Positions 1 through 5,277 of a stretch of DNA of 11,411 nt are shown here, piece by piece. Below the pieces are notes generated by a model. It had not been told where the DNA came from. It searched no databases and saw only the letters and a list, made by a program, of their open reading frames with translations. Position 1 is the first letter of the stretch, and every line of letters begins with the position of its first letter. The translations under genes were made by a program, and so were the position numbers. The DNA lies in assembly GCA_934754415.1 (NCBI GenBank), contig CAKVIS010000051.1, positions 1-11,411 on the forward strand, read 5' to 3'. This DNA is from an uncultured Bulleidia sp. Its GTDB lineage: Bacteria; Bacillota_I; Bacilli_A; Erysipelotrichales; Erysipelotrichaceae.

Positions 1-96
1 CCGGTATATGTTAATACCACTAGTATTATGGCATATCGCCTATACCAAAAAAGTGCCAGAAAAGAGATTTATCTCACCACTTATGCTGTGCATTGA
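1..96 (+). CDS. Possible 3' end of an unidentified ORF, cut by window edge
   Basis: Reading frame 1 is open from the first base to a TGA at 94-96 and encodes about 31 residues, ending in ...RKEIYLTTYAVH. I recognise no family. The alternative frame 2 is also open here and runs on into antisense of the nucleoid-associated protein gene, so openness alone is weak evidence. No rightward terminator with a T-tract follows the stop. The same stretch can also be drawn as a set of small hairpins, so it may be non-coding. This is offered only as a possible gene tail. The sequence to the left of the window would settle it. Confidence 0.2.
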   Translation, partial: PVYVNTTSIMAYRLYQKSARKEIYLTTYAVH

Positions 97-124
97 AGTG
101 GGAGTATTCTCGCTTGTTCAAGAT

Positions 125-151
125 AAAAAAATAATCACCACTGGTGATTAT
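125..151 (-). terminator. Rho-independent terminator of the nucleoid-associated protein gene
   Basis: A 9-bp perfect stem (131-139 with 143-151, 3-base loop) is followed on the minus strand by seven T residues (131-125). The TAA stop of the leftward gene (150-148) lies inside the downstream-coordinate arm of the stem, so the coding region runs straight into its terminator. There is no T-run on the plus-strand side, so it should work leftward only. Confidence 0.8.
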
Positions 152-1137
152 CCTTTAGGAATGATTTTCCCTATGTTTTTGATTTCAATGGAGATAGTTC
201 CATCGGGTTTGTTGATAAATTCAATGTATTCCGGGCTTTGAAAGTAAGTAGTAGGGAAAGATAGTTCAATACCCGTATCTGTTTTGATTCGCTGGTTTTT
301 CATGGTTCTCTGGACAGACTGAGGAGGTAACTCTACTTCTTTAGGAAGCTCTTTCTCTATTGCCTTGGCATGAAAGGAATCCTGTAAAGCTTTGGATTCC
401 GGGAATACATGTTTTGCAATGGAATCAAAAGATAAGGTATCAGAGATTTCACTGTTTTCTTTGACGTAGTTTTTGAATTTTGAAAGGACAACGGTGTTGT
501 TTTCTTCACTTTGCTCTGCAACTTCCTCTACAATAGCCTGCACATCTTCCAAAATTTCCTTTTTTGATTTCTCACTGGTGCAATCTAATATCTGTTTTTG
601 CAGGAAATCCGGCACAGATTCCGGCCATTGTTTCACATCACAATATTTAATGTTGTAGTTGATTCTGTTAATAATGGCAAATGTGTTCAGCTTCTTACTT
701 GTAGAAGGTAAAACACATGTACTTGGGACAACTGTGTTATACAGCTGATCACTGATCTGTGTGTAGTGGGTAATAGCTCTTTGACTCTCGAGAAAGAACA
801 TGCCGATATATGGCACATCATCACATTGAAAATCCACATATAGAACGTCAAAACTTGTGTCTATCTGATCTTTATATGGTGTAATGAAAGTTTCGGCCAG
901 TTCTGAAGAGAAAGAAGGTAATCGTGTATAGCTTTTCAGCGTATTCAGAAAAGTACTTTCTTCGTGAAAGTAGCCATCCTGGCAACGGATATCCTGAAAG
1001 CATTTTACAATCTGAGATCTGACATACTTTTCCACCATGCGATCATCCAGATTCATTGTTTCTTCAGAAAGAACGATATTTCTGGATGGAAAATCAAATA
1101 TGTCTAAAAGAGCACTGTTAATCATTAAGTTTTCCAT
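148..1137 (-). CDS. Nucleoid-associated protein, NA37/YejK (NdpA) family
   Basis: This is a 329-residue protein recognised by overall resemblance to the 37-kDa nucleoid-associated protein family (PF04245), known from E. coli YejK/NdpA and widespread in Bacillota. Family-like features are the N-terminal MINSALLDIFDF block, the central region with INRINYNIKY, and the C-terminal ending around IELSFPTTYF and PDGTISIEIKNIGKI. Length fits the family (about 330-350 residues). Members associate with the nucleoid, but their molecular role is poorly defined. The gene stands alone between two terminators, so it needs its own promoter. The start is uncertain. ATG 1137 lies only 8 bases after a TATAAT, with AGAGG 3 bases before it. 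An internal ATG at 1125 begins exactly where the family block begins and has only a weak GGAA before it. No signal peptide or membrane segment is seen, so it is probably cytoplasmic. Confidence 0.85.
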   Translation of the reverse strand: MENLMINSALLDIFDFPSRNIVLSEETMNLDDRMVEKYVRSQIVKCFQDIRCQDGYFHEESTFLNTLKSYTRLPSFSSELAETFITPYKDQIDTSFDVLYVDFQCDDVPYIGMFFLESQRAITHYTQISDQLYNTVVPSTCVLPSTSKKLNTFAIINRINYNIKYCDVKQWPESVPDFLQKQILDCTSEKSKKEILEDVQAIVEEVAEQSEENNTVVLSKFKNYVKENSEISDTLSFDSIAKHVFPESKALQDSFHAKAIEKELPKEVELPPQSVQRTMKNQRIKTDTGIELSFPTTYFQSPEYIEFINKPDGTISIEIKNIGKIIPKG

Positions 1138-1145
1138 AGGCCTCT

Positions 1146-1174
1146 ATTATACAGGATTTTGAAAGGCCTGGAGA
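1146..1174 (-). promoter_or_regulatory. Predicted promoter of the nucleoid-associated protein gene
   Basis: A perfect TATAAT occurs on the minus strand at 1151-1146. The -35 region is poor; the best match is TTCTCC with an 18-base spacer. Transcription would be expected to start near 1139, only about 2 bases before ATG 1137 and 14 bases before ATG 1125. The C40 terminator lies immediately upstream, so a promoter is needed somewhere in these 50 bases. Confidence 0.5.
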
Positions 1175-1186
1175 ACAAAACCGGAT

Positions 1187-1214
1187 AAAAAAAGACTGCT
1201 TGTCAGGCAGTCTT
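1187..1214 (-). terminator. Rho-independent terminator of the C40 peptidase gene
   Basis: An 8-bp perfect stem (1192-1199 with 1207-1214, 7-base loop; arms AAGACTGC and GCAGTCTT) is followed on the minus strand by seven T residues (1193-1187). It begins about 10 bases after the TAA stop of the leftward C40 peptidase gene and separates it from the next leftward gene. Confidence 0.9.
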
Positions 1215-1224
1215 AATAAGTTTC

Positions 1225-2370
1225 TTATAAACGATGAATCTGCATATTGCCATTACCAATGGCATAGATAGAACATACTGCAACACCTGTACCATAACTC
1301 ATGGCATTCACAACATTACCGCCACCGATATAGATAGCTGCATGTCCGTTCCATGTGACAAGGTCGCCAGGCTGTGCGTTATCAATAGAAACCAGTGTAC
1401 CCATATTTTCCTGAGCATAGGAACTGTGTGCCATGGAGATGCCGAACTGTGCATAGACAAACTGTGTAAAACCAGAACAGTCAAATCCGGCAGGAGTAGT
1501 ACCACCCCATACATATGGAACACCTACAAAGGATAAGGCATAGGAGACAATGGAACTTGCATCAGCGTTAGCAGCTAATCCTGCACCTAAGTTTGCATAA
1601 GATGCTGCAAGGGCAGCGGCCTGTTCCTGTGCTAACTGTTCCTGTCTTGCGGCTTCTTCTGCAGCTGCAGCTTCTGCGGCAGCGGCTGCTTCTTCTTCAG
1701 CACGAATCACTTCGGCAGGTTTCTTTACGTTTACTGTGAATGTTACTTCTGTTTTTTCACCTTTGGCATCAATAGCAGTCACATCACAACTATATGTACC
1801 TTCAGTATTGACATCTACATTGTCAGTTTCCTTCATAACAGGAAGCTTTCCATCGGATGTCTGTACAATACCCAGGTTATCAGAATAGTTAAATGTACTT
1901 CCAAGATCAATAGTTACTTCAGTAGATTTCAGAATAATCTGCGGACCTTCTGGTTCAACTAACTTAATAGCAGCTTTTTCTGTAAAATCATATCCAACTG
2001 TGTTTTGCTGTGTTACGTTTTCGCCTTTTTTTACAATGTCTAAGCTTACGTTTACAGACTGTAATCCAGACTTTGTACGGTCAAATGCGTTAGTTACGAC
2101 AATGGATTTTTCCATGTCAATGTCATCTAAACTCAATGTTGGATCACTGTCTACATATTTGGTAATGACCTCCTGCTTGAGTGTATCCATTGGAGTTTGG
2201 TCGTTCATGTCGAGTTCGTAGATGGCAATACTTCCATTGCTTGCATCAAGAATAGGATTACTTGATGTAGTTTCTTCTGCGGAAACCTGAAGCGCACTGC
2301 CTGTTAAAAGCATGAAGCTTGCCAGTGAAACTGCGATTCCCTTTAGTGGTTTTTTGTTCATTTTTCTCAT
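1225..2370 (-). CDS. Secreted NlpC/P60 (C40) peptidoglycan endopeptidase with Ig-like domain
   Basis: A 381-residue exported cell-wall hydrolase. A Sec signal peptide occupies residues 1-31 (basic MRKMNKKPLK, hydrophobic core, ALQVSA then EE). An Ig-like domain resembling the DUF5011/HYR type covers about 140-216 (VEPEGPQIILKSTEV to VTFTVNVKK). An Ala/Glu/Gln-rich probable coiled coil covers 218-258, and the NlpC/P60 domain covers about 272-381. Catalytic Cys298 is in FDCSGF, His343 is in NGHAAIYIGG, and the likely third polar residue is Asn355. The family cleaves peptide stems of peptidoglycan outside the membrane. I chose ATG 2370 because AGGGA (2382-2378) sits 7 bases upstream. An upstream in-frame TTG at 2391 and ATG at 2376 would place that site inside the gene or too close. 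It is monocistronic, with its own terminator, and diverges from dtd. Confidence 0.93.
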   Translation of the reverse strand: MRKMNKKPLKGIAVSLASFMLLTGSALQVSAEETTSSNPILDASNGSIAIYELDMNDQTPMDTLKQEVITKYVDSDPTLSLDDIDMEKSIVVTNAFDRTKSGLQSVNVSLDIVKKGENVTQQNTVGYDFTEKAAIKLVEPEGPQIILKSTEVTIDLGSTFNYSDNLGIVQTSDGKLPVMKETDNVDVNTEGTYSCDVTAIDAKGEKTEVTFTVNVKKPAEVIRAEEEAAAAAEAAAAEEAARQEQLAQEQAAALAASYANLGAGLAANADASSIVSYALSFVGVPYVWGGTTPAGFDCSGFTQFVYAQFGISMAHSSYAQENMGTLVSIDNAQPGDLVTWNGHAAIYIGGGNVVNAMSYGTGVAVCSIYAIGNGNMQIHRL

Positions 2371-2405
2371 CAACATGTCCCTATCAAACAATAAATCTTA
2401 AGAAA

Positions 2406-2441
2406 TTACAAGTTTATGGTGTGAATTCACATACGTGTCCC
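2406..2441 (-). promoter_or_regulatory. Weak candidate promoter of the C40 gene with a palindrome in its spacer
   Basis: On the minus strand GGGACA (2441-2436) and CATAAA (2418-2413) are separated by exactly 17 bases, each matching the sigma-A consensus at 4 of 6 positions. The implied start near 2406 gives a leader of about 36 bases containing the AGGGA ribosome site. The perfect 12-bp palindrome TGTGAATTCACA (2420-2431) fills most of the spacer, a position where a dimeric repressor could block polymerase. Both the promoter and the operator role are inference. Confidence 0.3.
2420..2431. repeat. Perfect 12-bp palindrome, possible operator
   Basis: TGTGAATTCACA reads identically on both strands. 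It lies in the divergent intergenic region, about 50 bases upstream of the C40 peptidase start and 120 bases upstream of dtd. It resembles two TGTGA half-sites but has only 2 bases between them, unlike the 6-base spacing of CRP/FNR sites. The regulator, if any, is unknown. Confidence 0.5.
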
Positions 2442-2454
2442 ACATTACCACAAG

Positions 2455-2487
2455 AAAAACACGACAAAACGCAAAAATTGTCGTGTT
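2455..2487 (-). promoter_or_regulatory. 10-bp inverted repeat with T-tail, possible leader terminator or attenuator
   Basis: Arms AACACGACAA (2458-2467) and TTGTCGTGTT (2478-2487) are perfectly complementary around a 10-base loop. Read leftward, the hairpin is followed by five T residues (2459-2455), the layout of an intrinsic terminator. No leftward gene ends there, since the right-hand neighbour dtd is rightward. It would therefore act either on a long leader of the C40 peptidase mRNA or as a block to antisense transcription from dtd. It could instead be a DNA operator. Confidence 0.45.
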
Positions 2488-2519
2488 AATAATCAAATGT
2501 GCAGTATTGGTCGGATATT

Positions 2520-2547
2520 TGGTACAATAAGGTGCGAAAGAAGGAAG
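2520..2547 (+). promoter_or_regulatory. Extended -10 promoter and ribosome site of the dtd operon
   Basis: TACAAT (2523-2528) is preceded by TG one base away (2520-2521), giving an extended -10 element that could compensate for the absence of a good -35. The expected start is near 2535. AAGGAAG (2541-2547) lies 4 bases before ATG 2552 (AAGGA is 6 bases away), so the leader is short but includes a ribosome site. Confidence 0.5.
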
Positions 2548-2551
2548 ATAT

Positions 2552-3001
2552 ATGCGTACAGTAATACAAAGAGTAAGCCATGCGGAAGTAGTCATTGACG
2601 GGAAAACTCATGGTGCTATACAAAAAGGATTTATGATTCTGGTCGGAATTGAAGATAATGATACAGAGGAAATTGTAAAAAAAGTTGCAGATAAAATATC
2701 AAAATTACGTATCTTTACAGATGATGAAGATAAAATGAATCTGGATCTGCGACAGGTAGATGGAGCTATTCTTTCCATTTCTCAGTTTACCCTCTATGCA
2801 GACTGTCATAAAGGAAACAGACCCTCTTTTTCCAAAGCTGGTAAACCCGATCATGCAAACAAATTATATATGTACTTCAACGAGTACATGAGACAACTTG
2901 GGTTTACAGTGGAAGAAGGTATTTTCGGTGCAGATATGAAAGTTACATTATTAAATGACGGACCTGTAACGATTCTGCTGGATTCCGATGATTTGAAGTG
3001 A
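2552..3001 (+). CDS. dtd: D-aminoacyl-tRNA deacylase (DTD)
   Basis: A 149-residue protein of the usual family length. It hydrolyses D-amino acids (and, in the family, glycine mischarged on tRNA-Ala) from tRNAs, protecting translation in the cytoplasm. Both signature motifs are present: SQFTLYADCHKGNRPSF at 77-93, and the cross-subunit motif with GPVT at 137-140 (NDGPVTILLDS). The N-terminus MRTVIQRVSHAEVVIDG is typical. The ATG at 2552 is supported by AAGGAAG a few bases upstream. It is the first gene of a rightward cluster with folD, a DUF951 gene and ychF; 47 bases separate it from folD. In many Bacillota dtd follows relA, but no relA is in this window. Confidence 0.96.
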   Translation: MRTVIQRVSHAEVVIDGKTHGAIQKGFMILVGIEDNDTEEIVKKVADKISKLRIFTDDEDKMNLDLRQVDGAILSISQFTLYADCHKGNRPSFSKAGKPDHANKLYMYFNEYMRQLGFTVEEGIFGADMKVTLLNDGPVTILLDSDDLK

Positions 3002-3009
3002 TGAATAAG

Positions 3010-3041
3010 GTATAATAGCGGATATTATACATAGGAAGGAG
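3010..3041 (+). promoter_or_regulatory. Inverted repeat overlapping TATAAT, then strong ribosome site, upstream of folD
   Basis: Arms GTATAATA (3010-3017) and TATTATAC (3023-3030) form a perfect 8-bp inverted repeat around GCGGA. The left arm contains a consensus TATAAT (3011-3016), but I see no -35 at the right distance. The dyad places TATAAT on the other strand too. AAGGAG (3036-3041) sits 7 bases before ATG 3049. This may be an internal promoter under repressor control, an mRNA hairpin in the intercistronic gap, or chance in AT-rich DNA. Confidence 0.35.
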
Positions 3042-3048
3042 AAGAAAT

Positions 3049-3906
3049 ATGGGAGAATTGTTCTATGGAAGTGAATTATCCAGCACTTTAGTGGCTGAAA
3101 TGAAGACAAAAGTAGATACGTATCGATTACAGGGAAGAAGAGCACCTCGTCTGGATACGATCATTGTAGGAAATAATCCTGCCTCTCTTTCTTATATTAA
3201 GGGAAAACACAATAAATGCCTTCAGGCAGGTATAGAAAATGTAGTTCATCATCTGGAGGAGCAGATTACACAATCTCAGCTGGAAGAAGAAATACAGAAG
3301 TGTAATGAAAACGATAACTGTGATGGTATTCTGCTGCAGATGCCATTGCCAGCTCATCTGGATGAAAATCAGGCAATTTTGAAAATGGATCCTTCTAAAG
3401 ACGTAGATGGATTACATCCTATTAATATAGGACATCTGTTTTCAGGAGAACCAAGATTTGTGCCTTGTACACCACTCGGTGTTATGAAAATATTAGAAGC
3501 TTTACATGTGGATCTGACAGGTAAACAGGCAGTAGTAGTTGGAAGAAGCAGACTTGTGGGTAATCCTGTCGCAAGATTATTACAGGATGCCAATGCGACT
3601 GTAACTATCTGTCATTCTAAAACAAAGGATCTTGCGTCTGTTACAAGAAATGCCGACATACTTGTTGTGGCAATGGGAAGACCGCAGGTAATCCGTTCGG
3701 AATATGTTAAAGAAGGTGCAGTAGTCATAGATGTGGGTATTAACAGAGTGGACGGACATTTATGTGGTGATGTGGATACACAGGATGTTCTGGATAAAGT
3801 CAGCTATATTACTCCAGTTCCCAAAGGCGTTGGACCAATGACCATTTGTGCTTTGCTTCTAAATACTTTACAATCTTATGAGGAAAGAGAACATATATGC
3901 AGGTAA
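3049..3906 (+). CDS. folD: Bifunctional methylene-THF dehydrogenase / methenyl-THF cyclohydrolase
   Basis: A 285-residue cytoplasmic enzyme that interconverts 5,10-methylene-, methenyl- and 10-formyl-tetrahydrofolate, supplying one-carbon units for purines and formyl-methionine. The N-terminal catalytic domain shows SYIKGK (Tyr49 and Lys53, matching the family's catalytic Tyr-x3-Lys), DGILLQMPLP (93-102) and the KDVDGLHP block (117-124). The NADP-binding domain has VVGRSRLVGNP (163-173), ATVTICHSKT and DVGINRVDG. The C-terminal ITPVPKGVGPMT (254-265) carries Lys where the family most often has Gly. The start is supported by AAGGAG 7 bases upstream. Its last codons overlap the start of the DUF951 gene, so the two are probably co-translated. 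Confidence 0.97.
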   Translation: MGELFYGSELSSTLVAEMKTKVDTYRLQGRRAPRLDTIIVGNNPASLSYIKGKHNKCLQAGIENVVHHLEEQITQSQLEEEIQKCNENDNCDGILLQMPLPAHLDENQAILKMDPSKDVDGLHPINIGHLFSGEPRFVPCTPLGVMKILEALHVDLTGKQAVVVGRSRLVGNPVARLLQDANATVTICHSKTKDLASVTRNADILVVAMGRPQVIRSEYVKEGAVVIDVGINRVDGHLCGDVDTQDVLDKVSYITPVPKGVGPMTICALLLNTLQSYEEREHICR

Positions 3907-4100
3907 TGGAATACGGACTGAATGATATTGTGGAGATGAAGAAAGAACATCCATGTCATAAAAGTAAACTGTGGAAAATTATTCGTGTTGGTGCAGACAT
4001 CAAGATTCAGTGTCAGGGATGTGGTGCTATCATCATGTTTGACCGGTATATATTTGAAAAGAAACTGAAAAAAGTCGTAGAACATACAGAGGGAGAATAA
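3897..4100 (+). CDS. DUF951 family small protein
   Basis: A 67-residue protein matching the DUF951 family by its core: YGLNDIVEMKKEHPC (6-20), WKIIRVGADIKIQCQGCG (26-43) and a C-terminal FEKKLKKVV. Cys20, Cys39 and Cys42 could bind a metal, but this is inference. Function is unknown; the family is small and common in Bacillota, often immediately before ychF, as here (5-base gap). The ATG at 3897 overlaps the end of folD by 10 bases. A second ATG at 3906 shares one base with the folD stop and is an alternative start. AGGAAAGAGA lies 6-12 bases before 3897 as a modest ribosome site. Tight packing suggests translational coupling and a link to translation or the ribosome, though that is context only. 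Confidence 0.9.
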   Translation: MQVMEYGLNDIVEMKKEHPCHKSKLWKIIRVGADIKIQCQGCGAIIMFDRYIFEKKLKKVVEHTEGE

Positions 4101-4105
4101 GATAT

Positions 4106-5206
4106 ATGTCATTAACAGCAGGTATTGTTGGATTGCCTAACGTAGGAAAATCCACATTATTTAATGCCATCACAAACAGCCAGGTACTGGCGGAAAACTA
4201 TCCGTTCGCAACTATTGCACCAAACGTAGGTGTAGTAGAAGTGCCTGATCACAGAATGGATGATTTTGTAAAGATGTTTAATCCAAAGAAGACCATCTAT
4301 ACTACTTTCGAATTTACAGACATTGCAGGTCTTGTAAAAGGTGCCTCCAAAGGTGAAGGCTTAGGTAACCAGTTCCTGGCTAATATTCGTCAGACAGATG
4401 CTATTGTACATGTGGTACGTTGTTTTGATGATGCGAACATTGAACACGTAGAAGGCAGTGTAGATCCAATCAGAGATATTGAAGAAATCAACATGGAACT
4501 GTGTCTTGCAGATCTGGATACAGTAGAAAACAGAATCGGTAAAGTGGCTAAAAAAGCACAGACAAAAGATAAGGATGCTGTGAAAGAAATGAACTCTTTG
4601 ACAAAGTTCAAGACTGCACTGGAAGCAGGCACCTCCATCCGCTTGCTTGATCTTACAGAAGAGGATGAAGCTATGTTAAAGAACTACGGTTTATTAACAA
4701 GCAAACCTGTGATTTATGTAGCTAACATGTCAGATGAAGAAATTGCTGATCCATCAGGCAATGCGTATTTTGCAAAAGTAAAAGAATACGCTTCTAAAGA
4801 AGGCAGTGAATGCATTGCCATTTGTGCAAAGATAGAAGAAGAACTGTCTGGTCTAAGTAAAGAAGAAAAAGTAGCTTTCCTGGAAGACCTTGGTATTGAA
4901 ACAAGTGGTCTGGATCAGATTATTCAGGCAGCGTATCATCTGTTAGGTCTGCGTACATTCTTTACAGTAGGAGAACCTGAATGCAGAGCTTGGACATTCC
5001 ATGAAGGAATGAAAGCTCCTCAGTGTGCAGGCATTATCCATACAGACTTCGAAAAAGGCTTCATTAAGGCAGAAGTTTACAGTTATGAAGATCTGATGGA
5101 ATATGGTACGGAATTATCTTTAAAAGAACACGGTAAACTTCGTATTGAAGGCAAAGAATATGTCATGCAGGACGGAGATGTTGTATTCTTCAGATTTAAC
5201 GTATAA
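4106..5206 (+). CDS. ychF: Redox-regulated ATPase / ribosome-binding protein YchF (OLA1 type)
   Basis: A 366-residue P-loop protein of the Obg-related YchF family. YchF proteins bind ribosomes and prefer ATP over GTP. The P-loop GLPNVGKST is at 9-17, and the switch II region TDIAGLVKGASKGEGLG is at 71-87. An internal helical region follows at about 125-195, and the C-terminal TGS domain begins around LRTFFTVGEPECRAW and ends in VVFFRFNV. The G4-position motif is ANMSDEE with Asn207: most YchF have Asn-x-x-Glu, while here the fourth residue is Asp210. GGGAG (4091-4095) lies 10 bases before ATG 4106. It is the last gene of the dtd-folD-DUF951 cluster and runs directly into a terminator that shares two bases with its stop codon. 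Confidence 0.96.
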   Translation: MSLTAGIVGLPNVGKSTLFNAITNSQVLAENYPFATIAPNVGVVEVPDHRMDDFVKMFNPKKTIYTTFEFTDIAGLVKGASKGEGLGNQFLANIRQTDAIVHVVRCFDDANIEHVEGSVDPIRDIEEINMELCLADLDTVENRIGKVAKKAQTKDKDAVKEMNSLTKFKTALEAGTSIRLLDLTEEDEAMLKNYGLLTSKPVIYVANMSDEEIADPSGNAYFAKVKEYASKEGSECIAICAKIEEELSGLSKEEKVAFLEDLGIETSGLDQIIQAAYHLLGLRTFFTVGEPECRAWTFHEGMKAPQCAGIIHTDFEKGFIKAEVYSYEDLMEYGTELSLKEHGKLRIEGKEYVMQDGDVVFFRFNV

Positions 5207-5229
5207 GAAGCAGGAATGCTTCTTTTTTT
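5205..5229 (+). terminator. Rho-independent terminator of the dtd-folD-DUF951-ychF cluster
   Basis: An 8-bp stem (5205-5212 with 5217-5224, loop GGAA) is followed by a T-run to 5229. The first two bases of the stem are the last two of the ychF TAA stop. A GNRA-like GGAA loop and a run of seven Ts make this a strong terminator. Confidence 0.92.
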
Positions 5230-5257
5230 AAGATTCACAAACGAAACGATATTTATT

Positions 5258-5277
5258 TGCTATACTTTTTGCATATG
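5258..5277 (+). promoter_or_regulatory. Extended -10 promoter abutting the lipoprotein start codon
   Basis: TATACT (5261-5266) with TG one base upstream (5258-5259) forms an extended -10 element. No -35 at standard spacing is visible; the nearest candidate, TTCACA, is 21 bases away. The expected transcription start is about 5273, two bases before ATG 5275. There is no Shine-Dalgarno sequence between the -10 and the ATG, so the message looks leaderless. Confidence 0.5.

Noticed and set aside
8..241. Open frame of 77 codons at the left edge
   Set aside because: It runs over 90 bases antisense into the well-supported nucleoid-associated protein gene, has no ribosome site and resembles no family.
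1308..1523. Antisense and out-of-frame ORFs within the C40 peptidase gene (also 1234-1536 on the plus strand)
   Set aside because: They overlap the catalytic domain of a clear NlpC/P60 gene and have compositions expected of shadow frames.
2420..2431. CRP/FNR binding site
   Set aside because: The half-sites resemble TGTGA/TCACA but are separated by 2 bases, not the 6 (CRP) or 4 (FNR) required.
2371..2551. c-di-AMP (ydaO) riboswitch or WalR box upstream of the cell-wall hydrolase
   Set aside because: Both are common for this gene type. I could not find the conserved ydaO core, and no pair of TGTWAH repeats with 5-base spacing is present on either strand.
3001..3048. Tetrahydrofolate riboswitch before folD
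   Set aside because: The gap to dtd is only 47 bases, too short for the roughly 90-base aptamer, and its conserved segments are absent.
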